Source of the DNA: Cristatella mucedo | Lineage: Eukaryota; Bryozoa; Phylactolaemata; Cristatellidae | Reading direction: 5' to 3' | Length of the DNA: 64,000 nucleotides | Assembly (NCBI GenBank): GCA_009760855.2 | Contig: WPIO01000073.1 | Location: 1,898,501 to 1,962,500, forward strand | Part shown: positions 37,045 to 48,199 of the stretch, piece by piece | How the letters are laid out: the number at the start of each line of letters is the position of its first letter | Position numbering within the stretch: the first letter of the stretch is position 1 | Notes under the pieces: model-generated | Database searches by the model: none | What the model was told of the DNA's origin: nothing | The model's input: only the letters and a program-made list of their open reading frames with translations | Made by a program: the position numbers and the translations under genes

Positions 37045-37985
37045 AATAATAACATGATACTACATTTGCATAGAACTGTGAAAGAACTAAATCTTTTATA
37101 TGCACTTTACATAACTAGAATAGAAGCATGTCGATTGGTTAGTGATGATTGCACAATGCCAGCATGCATGAGCATGAAGTGAACGATTCACTCGAACAAA
37201 GCAAATGGTGTGAGTAGTAGGTAGCTTCTTTTTTTTAATGTCTTCATGTCAGAGGATGTGACGTGTATCGAGAGTGAGTTCCTGGCTTTGGGAGCATAAG
37301 AACTAAAGGCATGGTTTCCAAAGGTGTTGAGGTTTATACAAGGTATGGCTAAATGATTCGAGTCAGAACAGAGAGTTGTACGATTCTTCGCCTGGTGTGG
37401 AAGTAGTTCTGTTACATAGGTTGGAGCCCGAGGATAAAGGGACCTAAGAGTGGGTGACAGAACCTTGAAGTCGATGCATTGCTTCATGTGGAGCCAGTAC
37501 AGGTCGGTGAGACGTAGTGTGATGTGGAAACTGCGATACCAACAGACAGACAAGCCTGGCTGTAGAGCTGTGCACCTACTGTAAGTACCTGATTGCACAG
37601 GCCTGTAGGCCAGCAAGCAGTGAGTTACAGAAGCCGAGACCGGATGTCACGAGTGCATGGACCAATTTGGATTTAGTCTCCCTGTCTAAGCAGGCCCAAA
37701 TTTTGGCAATGGTACGTAGCTAAAATCAGGCATACTTGACGATCAAGATTATGTGGTCTAATTAATAGGTAACTTTTGAAGAGGATGGTCAGATCATGCT
37801 GATGCAACAGGTGATATGCTGGCTGAGCCCATTTTGATGGTCAGGCTTTCCAATTTCTTATTAACACCAGGTTTGCCCAAAGCATGTATGTTGGTTTTAT
37901 TTGAGAAATTTTGCTGCCATTCAAGCACAAATGCTGTTAAGAGAGTTTGATGTGCTCGAAGGCAGGTAGGGATCACAGTACAAAA
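37045..37985 (-). mobile_element. LINE, diverged 3' copy
   Basis: An older minus-strand copy of the same family, with 'SYAPKARNSLSIHV' (near 37290), 'YWLHMKQCIDFKVLSPTLRS' (near 37480) and upstream pieces of the RT C-terminal part. The 3' hairpin is weak (about 37070-37110). It has many indels. Confidence 0.7.
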
Positions 37986-38138
37986 GTATGTTATGGCACC
38001 AAAGTATGTTATTCATATTAGTAGCTCATATACACAAGTTTGGAAAATCGCTATGTGATAACAGAATATCGGTTAATTTTCTATAGGATTGTTATATTTG
38101 GAGTATGTAGCAGTTCTCTGATCATCATTGTGTTTCAG

Positions 38139-38209
38139 ACCCTTACGTTAAGGAATTTTGGAGCTTGGAGACTGCAGCTCCGAGCCAGCAGATGTATTCT
38201 GGTGTTCCG
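38139..38209 (+). CDS. Host gene exon J, 71-bp micro-like exon
   Basis: The acceptor is TTGTGTTTCAG and the donor is TTCCG/GTGAGT, an excellent match. Two bases complete Asp from exon I, then 23 codons follow: 'PYVKEFWSLETAAPSQQMYS' and then 'GVP'. It ends in phase 0 and joins exon K. Its phase bridges I and K exactly, where I to K directly would not fit. It lies alone between LINE copies. Confidence 0.65.
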
Positions 38210-39889
38210 GTGAGTGCTAGCTAGCCTCTTGTTTTTCGTGTTGATTTACCCATGCTATCAGTCGCGGCAGTATTTTAGTGCATGTCTAGTTTGAACTAAT
38301 TTCAAGAGTGGCAAGGCAAGCTGTGTATTGCTATGTACCATTTTACTTATATGATGTGGTAGCTGCCGATAGAACACACCGTTTATATTAATATACCTGG
38401 TTGTACTTCGTGTTATGGTCAATTCATTTTCGGATCATGTTTATGTCTGCTGTTTGATATGCACAATGCAATGGTATTGAAAATATGAAGGGTGCCAGCA
38501 AGTTCCGCATGAAAAAGGTGTGCAACGTATGCAAAATGCAAAATGATGGTGACACTTGGCCTTCACTCTAACAGTATGGCTTCTTTGCTTCAAGTTTTAC
38601 ATTTGCTACATGGTAGAGTGACATGCAATGAGATATAATCACACTCTTATTCGTTGTTGCTTACAGAAGTACTAAGTAAGAAGCTGTTTCTCTTACTCGT
38701 GATAAAATATGAAAAAGTCTATGATGTGCAGAATGTCCTTCAGTTTTTGCTAACCTTTAATCGATGGGACTACAACTGTTAATGGAGGTGATCATGGAGC
38801 CGAATTTATGCAACGATACCATGGCCTGGTAGACGAGGGCAGCTCCTTGTGCAGTTCGACACCCCTCAATCAGATATGGCTAACTGTAGACCGGATCTGT
38901 TCTTGCCAAGTAGAACCTTACACAGACTTAAGAACAATCCACTCACCCCCCCTACCACACCTCCAATTTCTGTGGCCCTGCAATCACTAAGCTTGAGCTA
39001 GCTTTTATGAACCTGTTGATGGTATATAAGGTGGTATTTAAGCTGCATAGTAGGATTTGTAGCATGCTGTGAAGCCATTTTAAATAGACATACACAGCAA
39101 GCTTAAAAGGGGAGACACAAGCACACGACTCAAGGGAAAATATTGGGCCGGCAAGCCAACCTCTGAAGAGTGATATGCTCTGCACGAACTAGCCTCATAT
39201 TACGACATACACGATTAGGTCACGAACTTCACTTGACTGTCACACCTCTGAAGCACTGTGAAATACACTGCTTAATAGCCCCAACGTTATCTGGAGCTCT
39301 CGTGAATGCTTACACCGACAGAAAGTGCTATTTAGTTCAAACACGAACCGAGAAGGCTCCCACCGAGGCAGGCCGCAATATTCCACTTACTGCCCTAACA
39401 AGCAGTTCCAGATAGTCCGGACGGCATGTCATTCTGCTTCCCAGACCTTTACCTGCATTGTTTCCTATGCTATCATGTGCACATGAAATTTGACATACAC
39501 TATGCTAGCTTAAGCTAAGGCTTAAGCTAGAATGGCTATGTTTTGGAACAATTCAGTTGACTTTCATTAAATGTATGCGCTGAATGTCTTTGTCAATTCT
39601 TGACGTCTGTCTCATGCAAAGGCTGTTCATACAAAATAACTAATCTTTTTTGGGATCAACTCAAGTCCACGAGCTATACTGCATTTATTTGTTATCTATT
39701 ACCTACCAGAATGATTTTATGAATCACTCCATTATCATAGATTGTAAGCATTCTGTATTCAAGTCTTTACGAGCATGATCGAGTAGGCTATGCCTGTTAT
39801 AATAGTAAATATGATGTGACAACCCTGATCTGAAGTGTTGCAAGTGCCTCTACTATAGCTAAGTGGTTAAAATGGTGTGCAGGCAATTG
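38210..39889. other. Unassigned intron sequence
   Basis: No transposon motif or exon was recognised. The region just before the Mutator-like element (39800-39889) shows no clear repeat. Confidence 0.35.
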
Positions 39890-40046
39890 AACTTTCGACC
39901 ACTCGCCCTACGACAATTGGCCTGTACCAACCGGCCTCTATGACAATTGATCTATTGTGACCACTGATCTTTGACAAGTGGTCGTAAGATCAGAAATAGG
40001 AAATGCAAATAAAACTGGTGCAGGTTGGTTTTATTTGATCAAATTA

Positions 40047-40092
<46 letters not shown>

Positions 40093-41940
40093 CTATTATA
40101 AGGATTTGACATAAGCTAATATAAATAAATAGAATTGATAATTTGTTAAGTTAATAATTGAACATAAAAATATTTATAAATCACGGAGTCAGCGATACAG
40201 TACAGAATTTCCAAGCATGGAATATGCTATTGCGATATATAGAAACTTTGAATACTGGAAAGTAATCGTTAATGCAAGCGGCACTACGAATTGGCGATGC
40301 TGCAAATACCGTCAGCTTGGTTGCAAGGCTCGTCTAATAACGAATGGCACTACAGTAGTTGAAAATCGTGCTCCAGAACACTGCCACGAAAGAAACATAG
40401 CAATAGACGGGCAAGAAAGGCTGTTGGTGACATGAAGGCTAATATATCGGAAGTTTCTGCGACTCCGAATGCAGCGCAAGGTTCTGGGTCTAGGAACTTA
40501 TCTGATGACGTGCTAATGGCTTTACCGAAGAAGTCAACCTTGAATCGAGCACTGCAGAAGCAGAGAAATAAGGACCTGTCCGAGGCTGACGGAACTTCAC
40601 CACCGGTACCCACAGATCTGTTATTCGACATCCCTCAGAAGTTCATTGATTTGGTACTGTTTGACTCAGGACCAGGACAGGATCGGCTGATTATCCTCGG
40701 AAGTAACACCTTACTTGACGGCTTGGCTCGCGAAGACGTGTGGCTAGCTGACGGTATGTTTTAAGTAGTTCCCTTAATTTTCTTTCAACTGTACACCATT
40801 CAGTTTCAATTTGCCCCAGGACTTATCCCTGTTGGACTATACTGCTTACTTCCAAACAAGGCTCACACAACTTACGATCGCCTTCTTGCCGAACTCAAGC
40901 ACCTCATACCTGCTGCGAACCCTCAAAAAATTCTCATCGATTTCGAAGCAGCAGCTATTAATGCTTTCTCTGCCTTGTACTCGACAGCTACAAGTACGGG
41001 CTGTTACTTCCATCTCACTCAGAGCATTATGCGAAAGGTCAACGAGTTAGGAATGAAAGAGGAGTACGAAACTGATGACGATATCCGTAGTGCAGTTCGA
41101 TGTCTACCAGCACTGGCACATGTACCGGAGACTGACGTCATCGAAGCATTTGAGCTGCTGTCCGACTCTATTCCATCACATGAGCGTATGAACGAACTTA
41201 TCTCATACTTCGAACATACTTACATCCGAAGCATACGTCTTCGAGGCCGAGGTGATAAGTACGGCAGTGCGCTCTTCCCTGTGGGGATGTGGAGTCAGTA
41301 TGGGGCGTCAGTAGCTGGTGTAGCTCGTACAACTAATGCAGTCGAGGGGTGGCATTACCGAGCATTGTTCCAGTGCCATCATCCGACGATATGGACATTT
41401 CTGAAAGGGCTTCTCATGGACCACAGTAAGCAGACTGCCTTGTTCTTGCAAGGTACCTCTGCCGTTCTTGTTGTCCAAGCAAAGAGATACCGTGAGCTTG
41501 GCGAAAAGTTCGACGGGCTGTTGAAGAATACGTTCTCACAGATGTTCTAACTTTTCTTTATGCCATTGCATATTTGTCGTATAGTTAGTTGAGAAACTAC
41601 AGCAACATTAAGATCGATTTGATCTAGAACGTAATGAACATTTTTTGACACTTTTAAGAGAACAAACTGTTTTACTTATAATCCTTTTGCATAAATATAA
41701 AAATATTTCAGTCGTGAATTCATTCTTAATTGTTTGTATCATATATGTAAATTAAAAATTGTAAATTATTGTTATAAATTGACATGTAGATCACTTGTCG
41801 TAAAGGCCAGTTAGTACAGGCCAGCTGTCGTAGTTCCAATAGTCGCAGACCAGATGGTTATATAGATCAATTGTCGTATAGGCTGGTTGATACAGGCCAA
41901 TTGTCGTAGTGTCAGTAGTCGTAGGTCCAATAGTCACCCA
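39890..41940 (+). mobile_element. Phantom/Mutator-like DNA transposon with terminal inverted repeats
   Basis: Inverted repeats 39908-39954 and 41863-41909 match at 43 of 47 positions. Further related sub-terminal words (TACGACAATTG types) extend both ends to about 39890 and 41940. The interior holds one transposase gene (40217-41550), an AT repeat (40051-40088) and AT-rich non-coding DNA. The size (about 2 kb) and FLYWCH plus MULE content fit animal Phantom-type Mutator elements. Exact ends and target duplication could not be fixed by eye. It lies inside a host gene intron, in the sense orientation. Confidence 0.8.
40217..41550 (+). pseudogene. FLYWCH-MULE transposase, lightly damaged
   Basis: The N-terminus is a FLYWCH zinc finger: W, C ('NWRCCKYRQLGCKARL', about 40278-40330), then 'HCH' (about 40380). 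Near 40388-40395 the frame slips into 'HSNRRARKAVGDMKANI', and that frame then runs to 41550. The MULE DDE domain follows. The first Asp lies in 'DGMF' (40750, usually DGTF), the second in 'LIDFEAAAINAF' (about 40935), and Glu in 'NAVEGWH' (about 41335-41355). 'GCYFHLTQS' lies between them. A single TAA at 40762 replaces the residue after DGMF. Only two lesions over 440 codons means recent loss. Acting alone it is presumably inactive. Confidence 0.8.
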
Positions 41941-41949
41941 ACCGTTAAA

Positions 41950-42239
41950 AGAGTCTGCTAGTGTGGTCACCACATCCTCCAAATTAAGTGATGACTCTTA
42001 GCCAGTGAGTGAGTGGACGACCCTATCATGGCATACTGTTTATAAAATAGTTTGGTAGCTATGCTCAAGGCATACGAGTAGCACAGTTGTGCTTATAGCT
42101 CGTCCTTCTTTGGTGGATGGCCTGGTGGATTACCAGGCCGTATGACCATGCAGTGTTGCTAGCCTGTTTTTGTCGTGACCCAATCCATTAAACTTAATGG
42201 ACGTTACCAAGAGCTCGGTTCGACGACACCAGACTTACT
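41950..42239. other. Unassigned short interval
   Basis: Nothing was recognised between the Mutator-like element and the LINE. Confidence 0.3.
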
Positions 42240-42380
42240 GAGAATCACCTTTCAAAAAAGCTGCAGTCAGGCCACTTCTCAAGAAATCGACACTAGACCA
42301 AGAGAACCTAAGCAACTACCGCCCAGTCTCCCTTCTACCATTCCTATCAAAGACACTGGAATGGGTCGTGGCGGACCAGC
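42240..42380 (+). mobile_element. LINE, 5' piece of outer copy
   Basis: It encodes remains of 'RPLLKKSTLDQENLSNYRPV' and 'SLLPFLSKTLEWVVADQ' in broken frames. This is the block just before the RT fingers. It stops at the codons 'DQ', and the continuation ('NSYIETSHLASKFQSG') resumes at 43312 after the nested copy. Confidence 0.75.
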
Positions 42381-43308
42381 CGATCTGCCTATTTTCACCT
42401 TCATAATAGCATTAGCATCATTAGCTCAACAATCAAGTCTGCCTACTTTCAATCTAGGTGTCATGTTCCAAAGTAACCTTTCGTTAGACGACCACATCAG
42501 CTCCACAGTCAAGTCTGCCTACTTTCAGCTACATAACATTGCTAAAATTCGGGCTTGTTTAGATAAGGATACCACGTCTAAGTTGGTCCATGCATTCGTG
42601 ACATCTCGTCTCGACTTCTGCAACTCACTGCTGACTGGCCCTACCAGCATGTGCGATCAGGTGATTGCAGCCGGTGCAAAACTCAGCAGCTAGGCTTGTC
42701 TGTCGTGAGCATCGCAGTTGCCACATTACTCCACTTCTCGCCGACCTGCACTGGCTACCAGTCAAGCAACGGATTGACTTTAAGGTTTTGTCACTCACTT
42801 TTAGGTCCCTTCATTCTATGGCTCCAGCCTATCTCTCCGACATACTCCCCCATCAGGCCAAGCATCGTACCACCCGCTTTTCGGAATCCAACAGTCTACA
42901 AATACCTCGTACAAACCTCAAATCCTTTGGAGACCGTACATTTGGTTCGTATGCTCCCAAAGCCTGGAACTCCCTCCCGACCTGCGTCAGAACATCCCCT
43001 GACCTGACCACATTTAAAAGGAACTTAAAACACACACCTATTTAAGACTGCATTTAGTGGGTCCCTGTGATTCGTCCTTCACGTGCTTATGCGTGCTGAC
43101 ACTGTGCATGCTGCCACTAACCACATTTGCATGCTGACCCTGTGCATGTCACCACTAACCATGTTATTCATTTTGTTTATTTTATAAGCATGATTTTACT
43201 TACCATTTAATTGCATTTCCCTTTGCAGCAAATGTAAAGCGCCTAGAAAGAGATTAAGTTCTCTGAGGGCGCTTTATCAAGTACATTAGTATTATTATTT
43301 TTATTAAC
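42381..43308 (+). mobile_element. LINE nested in a LINE
   Basis: A 5'-truncated copy from the 'NLGVMFQ' region through the C-terminal block ('SRLDFCNSLL', 'APKAWNSLP'), the 3' UTR, the hairpin (about 43237-43280) and an ATT tail (43285-43305). It sits between two halves of an outer copy of the same family. An open 126-codon stretch covers 42665-43045. Confidence 0.8.
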
Positions 43309-44803
43309 TCATATATCGAAACCTCACACCTTGCTAGTAAGTTTCAGTCTGGCTTAAGAGCTAATCACTCCACAGAGTCAGCATTGCTTAGGGTATACAA
43401 CGACCTACTTAGGAATGCAGGCATGGGTAGAGTGTCTCTGCTTGTTTTGCTCGATCTTTCGGCAGCTTTTGATACTATCGATAACCAAGTTCTTCTAGAG
43501 TGCCTCTCATCTCGCCTGGGCATCACTGGCACTGCTCTGCAGTGGTTCAGGTCCTATCTCAGTGGGGAGACTCCAGAGTATTGACATGAATGGACAAAGA
43601 TCATCCGCGGTACCTCTGAAATATGTGGTACCTCAGGGCTCCGTGCTAGGTCCGGTTCTTTTCATGGTGTATACTCTCCCTCTTGCTGATGTGATTGCCA
43701 AGCACAATCTAGGCTTTCACTTCTATGCCGATGACACTCAGTTGTACCTTTCCTTTGATCTCTCCCATCCTTCGAGCACCTCAAATTCTCTCAACTCACT
43801 TGCTGCATGTATTGATGACATCCGCACATGGATGGCAGAACATTTTCTAAAACTAAATGAGGATAAAACTAACTTACTAGTTATGGGCAACCCCAGAGCG
43901 ATTCAGAAATTAGAAAGGCTGCCACTCAAAAGTGGCTCTGCCAGCATATCTCCAGTTGAATCAGCTCGAAATCTAGGTGTCTTATTCCAAAGAGACCTCT
44001 CGTTAGACGACCACGGGAGCTCCACAATCAAGTCTGCCTACTTCCAGCTACATAACATTGCTAAAATTCTGGCTTGTTCAGATAAGGATACCACGTCCAA
44101 GTTGGTCCATGCATTCGTGACATCCCGTCTCGACTTCTGCAACTCACTGCTTACTGGCCTACTAGCATGTGCGATCAGGCGATTGCAGCTGGTGCAAAAC
44201 TCGGCAGCTAGGCTTGTCTGTCGTGAGCATCGCAGTTGCCACATTACTCCACTTCTCGCCGACCTGCACTGGCTACCAGTCAAGCAACGGATTGACTTCA
44301 AAGGTTCTGTCGCTCACTTTTAGGTCACTTCATTTTATGGCTCCAGCCTGTCTCTCAGATATACTCCCCCATCAGGCCAAGCATCGTACCACCCGCTTTT
44401 CGGAATCCAACAGTCTACAAATACCTCATACAAACCTCAAATCCTTTGGAGACCGTGTATTTGGTTCGTATGCTCCCAAAGCCTGGAACTCCCTCCCGAC
44501 CTGCGTCAGAACATTCCCTGACCTGACCTCATTTAAAAAGAACTTAAAAATTTACCTATTTAGGACAGCATTTAGTGGGTCCATGTGATTCTTCCTTCAG
44601 GTGCTTATGCATGCTGACACTGTGCATGCTGCCACTAACCACATTTGCATGCTGACCCTGTGCATGTCACCCCTAACCATGTTATTTCATTTTGTTTGTT
44701 TATCAAGCATGATTTTACTCACCGTTCAATTGCATTTCCCTTTGCAACAAATGTAAAGCGCCTAGAGAGAGATTGAGTTCGAGGGTGCTTTATCAAGTGC
44801 ATG

Positions 44804-44835
<32 letters not shown>
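43309..44835 (+). mobile_element. LINE, best plus-strand copy
   Basis: Reads through 'SHLASKFQSGLRANHSTESA', '[18 protein letters not shown]', 'PQGSVLGPVLF' and 'FYADDTQLYL' (catalytic Asp pair near 43724-43735). 'KLNEDKTNLLVMG' and 'SRLDFCNSLLTGL' follow, then 'APKAWNSLPTC', the 3' UTR, the hairpin (about 44752-44790) and (ATT)n. Frameshifts lie near 43570 and 44305. A 253-codon stretch covers 43562-44323. No endonuclease domain is present. It belongs to the L2/CR1 group. Confidence 0.85.
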
Positions 44836-45156
44836 TCAGATATTCTAGATCCGGCTTCGCATCCCGAGGCTGAGCGATTATTTTGCAGTCCCTTGATGGT
44901 AAATCTACATTGACTGGCGCCTGAATTCGTTCGCATATGCCGACTCCTTATCTTTTGACCATGCTTGCATTTTAAAATTATCAATGGCACACATATCGGG
45001 AGTCTGTCGCTGGCTGGCCAGTGAGGCTTGTGGCAGTGCCACCCTGGGGGGAACATACTCCAAGAGACTCGATCCATTGTCCTGCTTACTCATGATTATC
45101 CTGCAAGGTACCATGCAGGAATCTTGAAAAGCTGCTAGTACTGTTTTCTTTTTCAG

Positions 45157-45376
45157 CTTGGCAGATGGTCGGACCATTCGGTACATGTTGACTTGTATAC
45201 TTCGCTGTCGCACAAGATAACCCGCGAAGTAACTGCATTTTTGCAACGTGTACCTCTGACGTCCGTCGATAATATAGCCCAAAACAGCAGTCACTTGCAG
45301 CAGCTGTCAGTGATGTATCCACAGGCTACACTGGATTTGGTATTGGTCTGTTTGAGCTTAACGCCTGCCTGCAAAG
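45157..45376 (+). CDS. Host gene exon K (helical)
   Basis: The acceptor is CTGTTTTCTTTTTCAG and the donor is TGCAAAG/GTCAGT. It has 73 codons plus one base, starting 'LGRWSDHSVHVDLYTSLSHK' and containing 'ITREVTAFLQRVPLTSVDNI', 'SSHLQQLSVMYPQATLDLVL' and 'VCLSLTPACK'. Long amphipathic helices are evident. It is entered in phase 0, matching exon J. It leaves one base, which does not fit exon L (phase 0), so one exon of length 3n+2 is missing or a different donor is used. Confidence 0.65.
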
Positions 45377-45532
45377 GTCAGTGCCTTAGTGGCAGAGGTA
45401 AAAAAACAGTCCTTTATTACTTGTCTTTGCAGTACTCAAGTTTTGTAGTCGTGCATGCTTTACTTTCTTTAATTTTTTGGTCATGTAAGATGAGCAAGTA
45501 CACAATTATTGTCTACCAATGATTGAATACCT

Positions 45533-45985
45533 ATTAATAATAATAATAGTTTGTTTGTCTAGCACCTCAAGAGACCTAAATCTCTATCCGGGTGCTTTAT
45601 AGCTAACTGTAAGAATAACCAAGGGATAGTGGCGTTCGAGGTATCATGCTTAGACGAGAATGCAAGTGCAAACAGTCATCGTGCTTAGACAAGCAAGCTA
45701 AAGCAAACAAGATGCCCAAGGTGTCCACCTGTGAATAGGTTCTTTGACTAGGTAGCATGCACTGAATCGTGTGCAGGTTGAGCACACAAATTACGCTGTT
45801 ACAAAAAAGACATGTTCACTGTGATGAAGGGTAAGCTGAGCAGAACAGTCTTTAGCTGAGATCTAAATTATGCAAGGCAATCGCATTGCATGTAGTAACC
45901 GTGGCTGGAAGTGAGTTTAGGACTTTCGGCACATACTTGCTGAAGGCTCGATCACCAACAGATTTTAATTTGTAGCCTAAGGGAC
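45533..45985 (-). mobile_element. LINE 3' end, related subfamily
   Basis: The minus strand ends in 'agcacccggatagagattta' then 'tctcttgaggtgctagacaa' and (TTA)n, a variant of the family hairpin. Upstream is weak similarity to the C-terminal coding block ('GDRAFSKYVPKVLNSLPATV'-like, near 45900-45960). It is diverged from the main family. Confidence 0.65.
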
Positions 45986-47276
45986 GATGTGGGATCCGAC
46001 GGTTTTGCCATGGATAGAACTACTTATAGCCGGTGCTGTAAGAGGAGGAAAGTATTTCGTACATCTCATGTTAGAAACTTGAACGCAATCAGACTAGACG
46101 TGATCGTTGAATTTGATTACCTGTCCCTTAGCTGTCCAGTTGATAGCTCTGTATTTAACTTACAGCAGAAGATGACCTTCGTTCGTCCTGTATTTTGAAA
46201 TCACTCTTTTACTTGCAACAACGACTAAAGGCCACAGATGCATGCAGCCCATCATACCGAGTGTCACTGTAGCAGAATGCTATTGGGATTCATCCTCACC
46301 TGCCTGAACTCGAGTTAGTTGAGCAGTGGATGTATTCTCTGGTATCCCACCACCGGAGACATACAATTAAAGATCGGCACTCAATTGCAATTCAAAACAC
46401 TCACTGATTCAGGCAGTGCGACCAGGATTCAGCTCGAAAACGTAACTGTAAATTTGAAGCCAAGGCTGCTCGAGGCGAAATTGTATTGGCATTTAATCCC
46501 GTGCAGACGGCCCTCGGTCGTTATGTAATGTAAAATGAGATTGAGGACCAACCTATACATTACGTTAATCTCAGCTGGAAACATCAGCTAGATTACAAGC
46601 TGCATCGTGGACTGTCTGGGACAGACACAGGTACTCAATTCTAGCACGGAAAATTTTCTCGCGATTAGTGCTTATTCACACCTACTGCAAGCCGCATGCC
46701 TCGATTGTCCCTTGTCACGTTGAATGCCATAGTGGCGAGTTAATAAGAGTCCGATCTTTCTTGCCGGTGGTCCTGCATTCAAATCCTGAGCATGGCTCGT
46801 CAGTCTGTCAGTCTAGAACTACCTGTGCTTTGGGTTGCTGTGGGATTACTTGAATCCGACTGTTGGTCTGGCCATATTTGCATTCCTTGGTAACATTCTG
46901 TGCCTATTCAGTTGTCCTCGTGCTACCTGCCGATCGCTAACTGCGTGTCAGTACGAAGAAACGATTAGCTGTTTATTTCACATTGCAGACATCTCCACAA
47001 CAAGTAATCTGTCAAGGTGCTTTCATTATCAGCAAATCTGGCATCCAGGCTCGACACCGGAGCTTGACTCCGGGGCGCTGGCGTCCTGGCGATGGCACAG
47101 GCACTGGCAGCCCGCTATCCTGACAATAATAGCGCGACTCTTCTATGTTAACGAGCCGCGCTTACTGGTACTTCCCTGCGATTGGCGCTTGTGTGCTCGT
47201 CTGATCGTGCCTTAGTAAGTGGACGGCTATTCTGTCTCTGCATACCGTCACGCGGATGTCTTCCACATTTTTACAG
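45986..47276. other. Intron, unassigned
   Basis: A tRNA box B-like remnant (gcattcaaatcctgagc near 46777) is the only hint. A small AG...GT block at 46989-47016 was tested as an exon and does not fit the phase. The missing exon between K and L should lie in 45377-47276. Confidence 0.35.
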
Positions 47277-47446
47277 GTTTGCGTGTGGTCTCTGCTCAAA
47301 GGCTGCTTTGGTGTCAGCACGGAACGTTCACATGCTGATGCCACGAGTGCGGCGAGACTGCTTGCTGCGTCCCTGCCTGATCCAAGTTGCTCTAGGAGAC
47401 CTGGTGATGCAGCCAGCGCAAAGGCTGCCATGCTACTGCTCGGAAG
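47277..47446 (+). CDS. Host gene exon L (helical)
   Basis: The acceptor is ACATTTTTACAG and the donor is CGGAAG/GTAAGT, an ideal donor. It has 56 codons plus two bases: 'VCVWSLLKGCFGVSTERSHA', 'DATSAARLLAASLPDPSCSR' and 'RPGDAASAKAAMLLLG'. A second frame is also open across the exon, but only this one pairs with the one-base start of exon M to give Ser. Ala-rich helices fit a solenoid repeat. Confidence 0.6.
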
Positions 47447-48199
47447 GTAAGTGCTGCCACCAAGGCTGCTCCTGGCAAGCTGTATTCCCTCGGCTGTTTG
47501 CCTTCTTGCAAACTAGTTTTGCACTAAATTTAAGCCTCCGAATCACGATTGCCACTTACAGAGCATACTTGGGAGCCAGTGATGCAGTGTCGTGTGCATG
47601 TCCAATTATGCATGCACGTGCACTAGCATTATTTGGCGTGCATCGCTTGAGCCAGAGGCTTCCCGGTAGTGCTAGTAAAAATCGGCCGAACTGAAGTCGT
47701 CGTTACTGTGCAGTTTCAATCTTGCTTGTGTGCGGCTTTGTTAATCTCATTAAAATAAATAACGTTAATTAAGCCACTGTCAAGGGCCGACCTGAGGCTG
47801 GCGAGAGAGAAACGTGCGACTACTATCAATTATCGCACTAAGGCTGCTGTGAGTGCAGTTGCTACTCTGATCCTGTTTTGGACATTCAATGCTGCTCTGT
47901 TGTCAGCAAATAAACGCTCCCAATCTACAGACTGCGATGGGCTTTCGTCTGTCTAGAATCAAGCATTGCTGCTTCGACGTCCCGAGTGCACCTCTCTACA
48001 CTCTTGCTGCACGATACTCTGGCCTGTTAGCCGTGAGGAATTGCTCAGAATCGATTACTTTTGAGATGTTTAGATGTAGGAGCAAAACTCGTCAGGTAGG
48101 CGTATCCGTCTTTTAACGTTTCACCTGCCGTATTAGACTTTTCCCATCTAACTCCGATGTCATTCCATCAAGCTGTGTGTGTATAAACTTCCAAGTTTC
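47447..48199. other. Unassigned intron sequence
   Basis: No exon or family was recognised. Confidence 0.3.

Noticed and set aside
40754-40801. Possible intron (GTATGT...TTCAG) in the Mutator transposase
   Set aside because: The sequence across it translates in the same frame as the conserved 'FFQLYTI' block of MULE proteins, with a single TAA. Removing it would delete conserved residues and shift the frame, so a stop mutation is the simpler reading.
46989-47016. 28-bp block with AG and GT borders between exons K and L
   Set aside because: Its length gives the wrong phase for exon L.
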